Source: Pseudomonadota bacterium (GTDB lineage Bacteria > Pseudomonadota > Gammaproteobacteria > Arenicellales > Arenicellaceae). From it: a DNA stretch of 9,366 nucleotides. A program made the position numbers and the translations under genes. The stretch is from positions 1 to 9,366 of the forward strand of contig JABJKL010000081.1 in NCBI GenBank assembly GCA_018660405.1, read 5' to 3'. Below are positions 1 to 5,606 of the stretch, piece by piece (the stretch's first letter is position 1; each line of letters opens with the position of its first letter). The notes below the pieces were generated by a model. The model was given only the letters and a program-made list of their open reading frames with translations. It did no database searches and was not told the origin of the DNA.

Positions 1-17
1 CGAAAACTCTCTCTTAA

Positions 18-380
18 ACAATCACCTTAAACTGTCCAACTAGTGCTGACGGGGTACATTATTTAGATGAGAGTAGCGCTTATGATGGTGAAGGCCATGT
101 AGGTGATTTCAAATTATTTTATAATGGAGATTTAGTTCTCCAAACGATGTATACAAAAAAGTATCCTAGCGATGAGTGGTCAGCGGTTATAACAGAAATA
201 TTTTTTGATGAATCTGCTGTGGAGATATTAAAGTTATCAAATTGGATTGAAGAAACCCAAGAATTTGTTATAGAACAAAAGCAAATTCTTGATGCTAAAA
301 AAACAAAGGAAGATGCGGAGAATGACTTAAAAGAAGCAAAAGAAATTGATGATAATTTCGACTTGGGTGACTATGAATAA
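18..380 (+). pseudogene. C-terminal part of an unrecognised protein, start missing
   Basis: A reading frame of 120 codons runs from just after an in-frame TAA (15-17) to the TAA at 378-380. The first ATG is at 147, but coding-like sequence (beginning TITLNCPTSADG) continues upstream of it without any ATG, GTG or TTG. The ATG has no ribosome site at proper distance: the nearest GGAG is 17 bases away. I therefore read it as the tail of a longer gene, either broken by the TAA or frameshifted near the window edge; the frame is also open before the TAA. The last 45 residues are rich in Lys and Glu and probably helical or coiled coil, ending in an acidic DNFDLGDYE tail. I do not recognise the family. 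It is AT-rich and sits inside the putative ssrA-integrated island. Confidence 0.45.
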
Positions 381-612
381 TTTATGGGGTGGATGTTTTT
401 ACTTTTTCGCTAGTTTCAGATGGGTGCACCCACCCTATTCGAGTAACAAGCAGTTTTGCTCCCCCCCACCCCTAAATTATCCTAATCGGGGGGAGACATA
501 ACCTCGGATTTTAAGGGGTTACTTTCAAATAAGGGGGTATTATTGGGGGTATAAATTAACGGTCTATCTTTAAAATAGTTATTTATTAATAGCTTATAGG
601 TAACTATCGGTA
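381..612. other. Non-coding island end with palindrome and G-runs
   Basis: No gene is seen here. Just downstream of the orphan fragment lies a perfect 12-bp palindrome, TGGGTGCACCCA (421-432). CTCCCCCC (459-466) can pair with GGGGGGAG (488-495) across a 21-base loop. Four G-runs follow in AT-rich sequence (488-493, 515-518, 533-537, 545-549). Three of them share a GGGG(G)TA core: aaggggtta, aagggggta and ttgggggta. The stretch lies between the last gene and the attachment core, where integrase or excisionase arm sites would be expected. That role is inference. Confidence 0.4.
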
Positions 613-628
613 GTCGCCGCCTCCACCA
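613..628 (+). mobile_element. Putative attachment site: duplicated ssrA (tmRNA) 3' end
   Basis: The 16 bases gtcgccgcctccacca match the 3' acceptor end of a proteobacterial tmRNA, whose 5' partner would be GGGGGCG or GGAGGCG. No T-arm (GGTTCRA) and no tmRNA body precede it, so this is not a working ssrA gene. A terminator follows two bases after the CCA, as at a genuine stable-RNA gene end. ssrA 3' ends are classic targets of tyrosine recombinases, and integration leaves an intact ssrA at one end and a short 3' copy at the other. This would be that short copy, with the element to the left and original chromosome to the right. A tRNA with the same acceptor end is the alternative. Confidence 0.5.
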
Positions 629-629
629 T

Positions 630-670
630 ACAAAAGAAAAGGTCACCCAAAGAGTGGCCTTTTCTTTTGT
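630..670 (+). terminator. Strong hairpin terminator after ssrA 3' end
   Basis: A 17-bp stem (630-646 with 654-670) closes a 7-base loop, ccaaaga. It has one T-G wobble at 643/657. The left arm carries two A4 runs and the right arm the matching T4 runs, so it can terminate in either direction. It starts two bases after the CCA end and is probably the original ssrA terminator. Confidence 0.75.
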
Positions 671-713
671 CCGTTGAAACGCTGAAATAGACCTCTACCC
701 ATCAGGATTCGAC

Positions 714-780
714 AAATTCGACAGGATCGAATTTGCACTGCCAAAGGCAGCCCCGAAGGGGCGAGTTTCATGGATGAGAC
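714..780. repeat. Cluster of four small hairpins, probable intergenic repeat
   Basis: Four back-to-back inverted repeats are packed into 67 bases. They are AAATTCGA/TCGAATTT (714-721 and 727-734, 5-base loop), CTGCC/GGCAG (738-742 and 746-750, loop AAA), CCCC/GGGG (751-754 and 758-761, loop GAA), and GTTTCAT/ATGAGAC (765-771 and 774-780, one wobble). The last three have very tight loops. Such density suggests a REP-like or structured dispersed repeat rather than a terminator; there is no T-tract. Copy number elsewhere cannot be judged from this window. Confidence 0.45.
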
Positions 781-903
781 GAGTATTCCCGCCACTTCTC
801 ATATACCTGGTTTTTTGTATGGTACATTTGCCATTCAATCATGCTTCAAACCAAGAAAATTTACTGCCATAATGCATTTTCTTGAATTGCTAATTTCGGA
901 GCT

Positions 904-909
904 GGAGGT
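904..909 (+). promoter_or_regulatory. Ribosome binding site for the Cys-rich protein
   Basis: GGAGGT lies four bases before the ATG at 914. It fixes that codon as the start, rather than the in-frame ATG at 770 inside the hairpin cluster. Confidence 0.75.
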
Positions 910-913
910 TCAT

Positions 914-1204
914 ATGCGAATACTGATAATTCTTGCTTTTCTAATGCCCACAACCGTCCTCGCCTGTAACAGCACCTTTGACTGCAAACTAGGCTCCAAA
1001 TGCCTTAAAACGGGCAGTACATCTGTGGGAATTTGTGTCGACGGGAACAATTCTGGCAACACCTACGACCAGAATTTGTATAAACGAAACCCCATCAAGG
1101 ATGACAGAAGCCGAGGTAAATCGTGCAACCATAACTTCCAGTGTGGGATCGGAAACAACTGTATTAAGTCAGGCGGGTCTTTTAATGGGGTTTGCAGTCA
1201 ATAG
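914..1204 (+). CDS. Small secreted tandem four-cysteine-repeat protein
   Basis: This is a 96-residue protein with an N-terminal secretion signal (MRILIILAFLMPTTVLA, residues 1-17). Cleavage is likely just before Cys18 by signal peptidase I. The lipobox is poor because Leu sits at -2, so a lipoprotein is less likely. The mature part is two copies of one motif, C-x5-C-x5-C-x10-C, at Cys18/24/30/41 and Cys71/77/83/94. The repeats also share F-[DQ]-C, G-x2-C-[LI]-K-[ST]-G and G-[IV]-C. Spacing is identical in both, so two small disulfide-bonded domains are expected in the periplasm or outside the cell. The linker (about 44-68) is polar and Asn/Lys-rich. The function is unknown and I cannot name a family. 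It stands alone, between the hairpin cluster and a decayed region. Confidence 0.75.
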   Translation: MRILIILAFLMPTTVLACNSTFDCKLGSKCLKTGSTSVGICVDGNNSGNTYDQNLYKRNPIKDDRSRGKSCNHNFQCGIGNNCIKSGGSFNGVCSQ

Positions 1205-1213
1205 ATAAATCAT

Positions 1214-1360
1214 ATGACCGTTATTTCAGGAACACTTAATTGAATCTCAAAAGTCTCTCCTTATGAAGGTCGCGATCAAGGTACCGCCAATATAGAAGTA
1301 GATGGCAAACCACATGCGTTGCATTTTCTTAAGCCGAATCATATCTATGCCTCTTCGTAG
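1214..1360 (+). pseudogene. Small gene broken by in-frame TGA, unknown family
   Basis: From ATG 1214 the frame reads MTVISGTLN, meets TGA (1241-1243), then continues for 38 residues of protein-like sequence (SPYEGRDQGTANIEVDGKPH, then ALHFLKPNHIYASS) to TAG 1358-1360. The tail HFLKPNHIYASS plus stop reappears as PFLKQEHIYASS plus stop at 2159-2197. This conservation of frame and stop suggests a real gene family whose 3' ends both remain here. No ribosome site precedes ATG 1214. The start is uncertain and the family unknown. A nonsense-mutated small gene is the simplest reading; chance coding-like sequence is possible. Confidence 0.4.
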
Positions 1361-1390
1361 ATTGATGGGGAAAATTAAGTCAATTCCGGC
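1325..1390 (+). repeat. Direct repeat copy A (3' end of a small gene)
   Basis: These 66 bases match 2162-2227 without gaps at 56 of 66 positions. The central part, from catatctatgcc through gatggggaaa, differs at only one base. The repeat covers the end of the HIYASS-stop frame and about 30 bases beyond. It lies immediately next to the stop of the DUF2283/HTH gene. Confidence 0.7.
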
Positions 1391-1409
1391 ATATTTGATT
1401 CTTTCATAG

Positions 1410-1850
1410 TTACCCGACCTCCTTAAGTTGTTGGGGCTCTATCTCCAAAGCAGCAGCCAGCTTTTCCAATGTAGCTTTGCGCATTATGCCACCCGGCCTC
1501 TCAAGTTGAGCAATTCCTGCTTGTGTCATTCCAACGCGATCCGCGAGCTCTGCTTGAGTTAAACTGGTGTGTCGCCGCCATGCTTTAAGCATTGAGTCGC
1601 CGTCTAGCATTATCGTCGTGACCACGTCGTGCGGTAGCAATGGCTCGTTCTCCCTAAAGCTAAATATGTTGGACGTCATTTTCCGAAAATCAACGTAGTT
1701 ACTAGCGTTCTGGATGTTAATTTTGACCAGCGAACCATTCTTTGCATAGTCAATATTCACATCTTTAGATACCTCTTTACTTTGCGCGATTTGTATTTCC
1801 CGAAAATCGATGTATAGCGAGTCTGTCGCTACGTCATAGTTAATTTTCAC
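1410..1850 (-). CDS. DUF2283-like domain fused to HigA-type helix-turn-helix
   Basis: A probable DNA-binding regulator or antitoxin of 146 residues. Residues 1-50 (MKINYDVATDSLYIDF, then VNIDYAKNGSLVKINI) follow the DUF2283 pattern of an N-terminal YD..TDSLYI strand pair and a D-Y-x3-G turn. Residues 71-143 resemble XRE/HigA antitoxins: a PHDVV lead-in, then KAWRRHTSLTQAELADRVG (89-107), a recognition helix MTQAGIAQLE (108-117) and LEKLAAALEIEPQQL. I chose the GTG at 1850 because it gives the usual DUF2283 start and has GAGGG eight bases upstream; a TTG at 1865 is the alternative. No toxin gene lies on either side, so it is an orphan antitoxin or a free regulator. Its surroundings are all decayed frames and repeats, so intactness may reflect selection. 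Confidence 0.75.
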   Translation of the reverse strand: MKINYDVATDSLYIDFREIQIAQSKEVSKDVNIDYAKNGSLVKINIQNASNYVDFRKMTSNIFSFRENEPLLPHDVVTTIMLDGDSMLKAWRRHTSLTQAELADRVGMTQAGIAQLERPGGIMRKATLEKLAAALEIEPQQLKEVG

Positions 1851-1858
1851 TTTATAAA

Positions 1859-1863
1859 CCCTC
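1859..1863 (-). promoter_or_regulatory. Ribosome binding site deciding the DUF2283/HTH start
   Basis: GAGGG on the minus strand ends eight bases before the GTG at 1850. It overlaps the upstream TTG candidate, so it favours GTG as the initiator. Confidence 0.55.
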
Positions 1864-1910
1864 AATGTACCGGGCGGCGTTAATTCTTGTGGTTAAGTAT
1901 ATTATCATTT

Positions 1911-2063
1911 ATGAAAGATCCTGAAATGAAGGAATTTTACGATCGGATTGCAGCGGGAATGGCTCTAGCTGCTAAGGCAAGCGAATAAAGGGCACGGCAC
2001 GAAATACTGTTTATAGGCGCTGTAACGGTAGCCATCTTGATCGTAGCTAAGCATTTCATCTGA
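1911..2063 (+). pseudogene. Small membrane protein frame broken by in-frame TAA
   Basis: ATG 1911 opens MKDPEMKEFYDRIAAGMALA and AKASE, then TAA (1986-1988). The same frame goes on for 24 residues, RARHEILFIGAVTVAILIVA then KHFI, to TGA 2061-2063. The second half is a clean single transmembrane segment after a basic RAR, so the joined product would be a 50-residue tail-anchored peptide. Either a nonsense mutation split a small membrane protein or the 25-residue first half is the product. No ribosome site is visible before ATG 1911. The family is not recognised. It faces away from the DUF2283/HTH gene, 60 bases upstream of that gene's start. Confidence 0.4.
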
Positions 2064-2169
2064 GTTTTCCTTATGTCACCCTACTATCTCGACGCACAAT
2101 CCTGATCCTGACTACCTGCGAGAGTTAGTCGCGGGCATCGGTGACCCCCCAGCTTACTCCATTTCTTAA
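2047..2169 (+). pseudogene. Fragment resembling the N-terminus of a small HTH protein
   Basis: The frame contains STHNPDPDYLRELVAGIG (2089-2142), which resembles the conserved opening of small bacterial helix-turn-helix proteins (T-H-N-P-x-P-x-Y-L-R-x-L). It then runs into DPPAYSIS and TAA at 2167. The HTH itself (the expected LSQREAA-type helix) is absent, and the frame has no start codon. An ATG at 2073 lies in another frame. This fits an internal deletion plus a frameshift. The family match is from memory and modest. Confidence 0.35.
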
Positions 2170-2227
2170 ACAGGAGCATATCTATGCCTCTTCGTAGATC
2201 GATGGGGAAAGCTAAGATAATTCCAGC
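2162..2227 (+). repeat. Direct repeat copy B
   Basis: Partner of 1325-1390 (56 of 66 identical, same orientation, 837 bases apart). It again ends a frame with FLKQEHIYASS and TAG at 2195-2197. In another frame it offers a 15-residue ORF (ATG 2184 to TGA 2231) with AGGAG seven bases upstream. That ORF is probably fortuitous, since copy A lacks the ribosome site and has a different ending. Confidence 0.7.
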
Positions 2228-2264
2228 GTGAATGCAAAAAATGCAAACCTAATTTGAAGAAGCA

Positions 2265-3101
2265 CTAGCTTGAAATTGTTAAAACAGGGCATATTGCCGC
2301 CCTAAGCACCTGTTCAGCCGTGCTTTCGCGAACGGCGTCCAGAAAGCCATGGTGCCCGGTGGTAGGCAATACAATCAAATCAGCACTATTTGCACTTGCG
2401 GTATCTAGAATTTCTTCGACAACAGGACCTTGAGCGGTCACTTTTCGCCATGTCCAACCTGCTTGCTTTTCAATTTCAAGGTTAGGCAAGTCCTCATTTT
2501 CACCGACATGCAAAAGCGTAATGGTCGTTTGCTCGCATTTAAGCACGCCTAGCAACTCAATCACGATGCTAACAGCCTTCTGCGGATCAGGTTCAAAATT
2601 CACCGGAATAATAATATTGTGCAAATGAACCGAGCCATCGCCCACCGATACAAAGCCATCGACACCACTGAGAATAAACAGTGTCGGGGTGCTGTAGCGT
2701 CGCGCAATCGACTTTGAAATCGATTTATCTAACCATCGCGCACGCCCACTTTTGTGATGTGTTGACATAACGATCAAATCTGCAACATGGTGATCAAGAT
2801 AACCCAGAATAGAACGAACAGAGTCATGTTCCGTGCCAACCACCTTGGCTACATCAATACCAAGCCTTAATCCATCTCTCTTGTGAGCCTCAGAAAGTGC
2901 CAATAGCCCCCACTTCTCGAGCGTTTCACGTACCATTGGAAAATCACTCCACATGGCATCTTCGTGAGGCCGGTTGGCGTGAAACAAGGTTAACAATCCT
3001 TTATTGGCGAGACTTAACTTGAGTGCATGCGCAAATGCATGCCCGCCTATATCAGATAAACCCAGATCGGTCGGATGAAATATTTGGCTCAAGCCCATCA
3101 T
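2265..3101 (-). CDS. Tandem-domain universal stress protein (UspA family)
   Basis: A 278-residue cytoplasmic protein with two UspA domains, about 1-146 and 160-278. Domain 1 starts with IFHPTDLGLSD (7-17) and ends with STHHKSGRARWLD and the strand TPTLFIL (138-144). Domain 2 starts with NIIIPVNFE (162-170), has TLLHV (195-199), and ends with TTGHHGFLDAVRESTAEQ (247-264) and CPVLTI (271-276). The ATP loop G-x2-G-x(n)-G-[ST] is incomplete: domain 1 lacks the second glycine of the GxxG pair, and domain 2 has Glu259 where a glycine is usual before Ser-Thr. ATP binding may therefore be weak. Such proteins respond to starvation, oxidative or respiratory stress. The start is one of two adjacent ATGs; no ribosome site is seen. 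It stands downstream of the exported hydrolase, separated by 136 bases. Confidence 0.9.
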   Translation of the reverse strand: MMGLSQIFHPTDLGLSDIGGHAFAHALKLSLANKGLLTLFHANRPHEDAMWSDFPMVRETLEKWGLLALSEAHKRDGLRLGIDVAKVVGTEHDSVRSILGYLDHHVADLIVMSTHHKSGRARWLDKSISKSIARRYSTPTLFILSGVDGFVSVGDGSVHLHNIIIPVNFEPDPQKAVSIVIELLGVLKCEQTTITLLHVGENEDLPNLEIEKQAGWTWRKVTAQGPVVEEILDTASANSADLIVLPTTGHHGFLDAVRESTAEQVLRAAICPVLTISS

Positions 3102-3106
3102 TGACT

Positions 3107-3134
3107 GTTATACTACTTATAATTGATTTTTCAA
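3107..3134 (-). promoter_or_regulatory. Candidate promoter of the universal stress gene
   Basis: On the minus strand TTGAAA (3129-3134) and TATAAC (3107-3112) are 16 bases apart, close to sigma-70 consensus. The -10 box ends only five bases before the ATG pair, so the transcript would be leaderless or nearly so. This agrees with the lack of a ribosome site. Confidence 0.45.
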
Positions 3135-3219
3135 ATAGTACCACACTAGGCCGGTTTTATATTGATCTGGTTCAATCTGCCCAGCAATAGGGCTATCTGA
3201 ATACCTACATTCTAAACGT

Positions 3220-3237
3220 CTGCTTTGGAGAAAGCGG
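3220..3237 (-). terminator. Weak hairpin directly after the hydrolase stop
   Basis: CTGCTTT and AAAGCGG (+ strand) pair over seven positions with one wobble around a 4-base loop, abutting the stop codon of the hydrolase gene. No T-tract follows on the minus strand, so termination is uncertain. Confidence 0.3.
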
Positions 3238-3978
3238 TCATTCAGCCCACACGCGCTTAATCCACGGTATTGCCGCTGTTAAATGTGGGGCATATCGAGG
3301 AATTTCATAGTGAGTAATCCCCTCCACCACCACAAGATCGACGGATGCACCCTGACTCTGCAGTTGCTCCACGGTGATCTGACTCAACTCCAACGGAACC
3401 ACTTCATCAGCTGTGCTGCTAATGAGATACATCGGCGTCTTCCAATCAAAGGTTGTGGAGTCAGCTTGCGGCCGCCCGGCCATTGCAAGCGCTGCCTTAA
3501 AACGCTCTGGGTGGCGAGGCGCTATGTACCACGTTCCGCCTGCCCCCATACTGTAGCCCGTTAGAAGTGTCCTGTTAGCGTCGATGTTGTAGTGGGCCTC
3601 GATGTAATCCAGCAACTCCAGGACGTGTTGCTCCGATGTCGGATTGGCCCAGTTTCCAGCGGCACTGTCTGGAGCCACGATAATCGCACCCAATTCACGA
3701 AGCGCAGGCTCGATCAGTGACTGGAGCAGTCCTCGACCATAGAACGGAGTGACTTGCCCTCCATAGTGGAGTGACACGATCAGCGGTGTCGGTTCCTGCC
3801 CGGTATATCGGTCCGGGATCGCCAATGTGTAGCGACGTTCCGATTCCGGCAATGTCATCTGAAAGATGCCCGGCTCAGTTACGCTTAAACTGGCGTTGTC
3901 TTGAGCTTGGACCGCGACCGGACTCCAGAAACATGCGAGTAAAACTACTGCACTTACTCTCCTCATCGTTCTTATCAT
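3238..3978 (-). CDS. Exported alpha/beta hydrolase, PHB-depolymerase/esterase-like
   Basis: A probable periplasmic or secreted serine esterase of 246 residues. The signal peptide is MIRTMRRVSAVVLLACFWSP followed by VAVQA, with cleavage near residue 25 (VQA/QDN). The fold follows the alpha/beta hydrolase order: PLIVSLHYGG (65-74, oxyanion region), nucleophile elbow GYSMG (141-145, Ser143), Asp191 in TADEVVP and His223 in GITHYEIP. The late HPERFKAALAMAG is typical of the LpqC/PHB-depolymerase-like group. I start it at ATG 3978, which has GAGGAG just upstream and leads straight into the signal peptide. The longer frame from 4047 would add 23 residues that spoil the signal. Substrate is unknown; short-chain esters or a polyester are reasonable. 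It diverges from the NHL gene. Confidence 0.82.
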   Translation of the reverse strand: MIRTMRRVSAVVLLACFWSPVAVQAQDNASLSVTEPGIFQMTLPESERRYTLAIPDRYTGQEPTPLIVSLHYGGQVTPFYGRGLLQSLIEPALRELGAIIVAPDSAAGNWANPTSEQHVLELLDYIEAHYNIDANRTLLTGYSMGAGGTWYIAPRHPERFKAALAMAGRPQADSTTFDWKTPMYLISSTADEVVPLELSQITVEQLQSQGASVDLVVVEGITHYEIPRYAPHLTAAIPWIKRVWAE

Positions 3979-3982
3979 CACT

Positions 3983-3988
3983 CTCCTC
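3983..3988 (-). promoter_or_regulatory. Ribosome binding site deciding the hydrolase start
   Basis: GAGGAG on the minus strand ends four bases before ATG 3978. It supports that start over the upstream ATGs at 3993 and 4047. Confidence 0.6.
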
Positions 3989-4157
3989 GTCATTAGCGCT
4001 TGAGACAGCGCGCAATCATTTGGTACCACCACTTTCGGCCAGACCAAGAAACGCTCATAAGCACATTCTTCAAGCCACTCATTTACGGAAATATTTATCT
4101 ATTGACCCATTCGGTCACGAAGGGCCTTTCCACCCCAATACGTTCGAGATAACGCTT

Positions 4158-4187
4158 TTGAAAGGATTATCCCTGATGCTTTAAAAT
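4158..4187 (+). promoter_or_regulatory. Candidate promoter of the NHL propeller gene
   Basis: TTGAAA (4158-4163) and TAAAAT (4182-4187) are separated by 18 bases, giving a leader of about 65 bases. An upstream inverted repeat, TGACC-5-GGTCA (4103-4117), could be an operator but is short. The 281-base region 3979-4259 between the divergent genes shows no other clear element. Confidence 0.4.
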
Positions 4188-4259
4188 AATAGTAAGAAGA
4201 TTGCCGACTTTATGATAGCTTGCTTAGTCGAATTAAACTAAAACTGGTAGGGGAATAGT

Positions 4260-5591
4260 ATGAAACAACTAATTATAGGGCTTGCGGTGGGCGCTGTTGC
4301 TGTCTATCTTTATTTTGGAGCTCAGACAGCCGAAGAAGTTATGGAGGTTGAGACAACTTCATCAGAGGTAGTTCCTGCATCAGAGGTGGTTCCTGCAACA
4401 AGCTTTGCTGCTGTACCTGGGCAAGTTGGTGGCCAGGATTTTTTTGGTGCTTACGATGTGGTTGCTGGATGGCCTATCAATATTGCTGATCAAATTGAAG
4501 GCCACGAGGATTGGACTTGGGGCGCTGGACAGTCAGTTTTTCCTGAGAGTCCTGACCGTGTATTTGTTTTAGTACGCGGTGAAATACCTAACGTGGAACG
4601 GCCTCGCAATGTCAGTTTGAGAGAGATTGGTATCCCGGCAAACTTCCCAATAAGCAACAGTGTGCCTTGGCGTAATACGACCAACACATCGCTACCGGTG
4701 GGTGTCGACGATACTACAGATAATTGCCCCCCAGAAAGTGCTAGAGGAGTATGCGGAGTCGACGTAAGGTGGGAACATACGATCCTGGTATTTAATCGCG
4801 AGGGTGAAATTATCGAAGACTGGACTCAATGGGATTACTTATTGAGACGTCCCCACTTCATTACCATAAGCCCATTTGATCCAGAGAAGCACGTTTGGAT
4901 AGTTGATGATTATCGACATGCGATATTTAAATTTACTAATGACGGATCAGAATTAGTTCAAACAATCGGTATTCCGAATGAGTACGGCGATAATAATGAC
5001 CCAACACGCTTTAACCGACCTACCTTTATGGCCTTCCGATCGGACGGCGGTTTTTTTGTAACCGACGGATATCGAAACACAAGAGTGGTGAGGTTTGATG
5101 CTGACGGTAATTACATGATGCAGTGGGGGGAACCAGGCACGGGTGAATATGATGAAACCCGACCAGGCTTCATGAATAATGTACATGGTCTGGCAATAGA
5201 CCATGAAACTAGTGACGTTTACATAAACGACAGAAACAACAACCGGGTTCAGGTATTTAATGAGGACGGTGAGTATCTTCGTGACTGGAGTTTTGGCGGC
5301 AGACCTTCAAACATCCATCTGTTCTATATGGGCCAGGATCGAATGCTTTGGGCGTTTGATCAGGGTACACAAAAGATGTTGAAGTACGACCGAGAGGGTC
5401 ACTTCTTGTATTCATTTGGATCATTTGGTGTATCACCTGGCGGATTCTTTGGTGTTCATGGAATTGCGGTGGACCAAGAGGGCAGTCTTTATGTGGCTGA
5501 AGTTGGAAATGGAGGCGCACAAAAATACACTCCTAAAGAGGGTGCAAATCCAGAGCTTCTATTAGGAGCGCCTACCTATTCAGCTTGGTAA
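4260..5591 (+). CDS. Membrane-anchored NHL-repeat beta-propeller protein
   Basis: A 443-residue protein, probably anchored in the inner membrane and facing the periplasm. Residues 2-20 form one hydrophobic segment. A low-complexity acidic linker (21-50) follows, including SEVVPA twice. Blades of an NHL/six-bladed propeller fill about 85-425, with repeated units such as HVWIVDDYRHAIFKF, GFFVTDGYRNTRVVRFDADG, DVYINDRNNNRVQVFNEDG and SLYVAEVGNGGAQKY. The pattern DGYRNTRVV...WG...VHGLA...NDRNNNRVQVF recalls the catalytic domain of peptidyl-alpha-hydroxyglycine amidating lyase. His199, His309 and His400 sit at the same place in their blades and might bind a metal. Cys156 and Cys165 could form a disulfide. 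AGGGGA lies five bases before the ATG. Lyase activity is not shown, and a non-enzymatic binding propeller is equally possible. Confidence 0.82.
   Translation: MKQLIIGLAVGAVAVYLYFGAQTAEEVMEVETTSSEVVPASEVVPATSFAAVPGQVGGQDFFGAYDVVAGWPINIADQIEGHEDWTWGAGQSVFPESPDRVFVLVRGEIPNVERPRNVSLREIGIPANFPISNSVPWRNTTNTSLPVGVDDTTDNCPPESARGVCGVDVRWEHTILVFNREGEIIEDWTQWDYLLRRPHFITISPFDPEKHVWIVDDYRHAIFKFTNDGSELVQTIGIPNEYGDNNDPTRFNRPTFMAFRSDGGFFVTDGYRNTRVVRFDADGNYMMQWGEPGTGEYDETRPGFMNNVHGLAIDHETSDVYINDRNNNRVQVFNEDGEYLRDWSFGGRPSNIHLFYMGQDRMLWAFDQGTQKMLKYDREGHFLYSFGSFGVSPGGFFGVHGIAVDQEGSLYVAEVGNGGAQKYTPKEGANPELLLGAPTYSAW
4361..4396 (+). repeat. Two-copy 18-bp tandem repeat in the linker of the NHL gene
   Basis: Units atcagaggtagttcctgc (4361-4378) and atcagaggtggttcctgc (4379-4396) differ at one base and encode SEVVPA twice. 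It is a recent in-frame duplication in the flexible linker between the membrane anchor and the propeller, able to expand or contract without a frameshift. Confidence 0.8.
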
Positions 5592-5606
5592 TAGTAGATA
5601 AGGAGA

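Noticed and set aside
701..734. GGATTCGAC taken as the 5' part of a tmRNA gene
   Set aside because: It resembles the tmRNA 5' motif, but no acceptor strand precedes it and no tag frame or pseudoknots follow; it is part of the hairpin cluster.
770..913. N-terminal extension of the Cys-rich protein from ATG 770
   Set aside because: That ATG lies inside the hairpin cluster and has no ribosome site; ATG 914 has GGAGGT and starts a proper signal peptide.
2184..2231. A 15-residue ORF (MPLRRSMGKAKIIPA) with a good ribosome site
   Set aside because: Its counterpart in the other repeat copy has a different ending and no ribosome site, so coding is not supported by the repeat pair.
3771..4184. A 137-residue plus-strand frame
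   Set aside because: It covers the antisense of the hydrolase signal-peptide region and the divergent promoter, with no domain.
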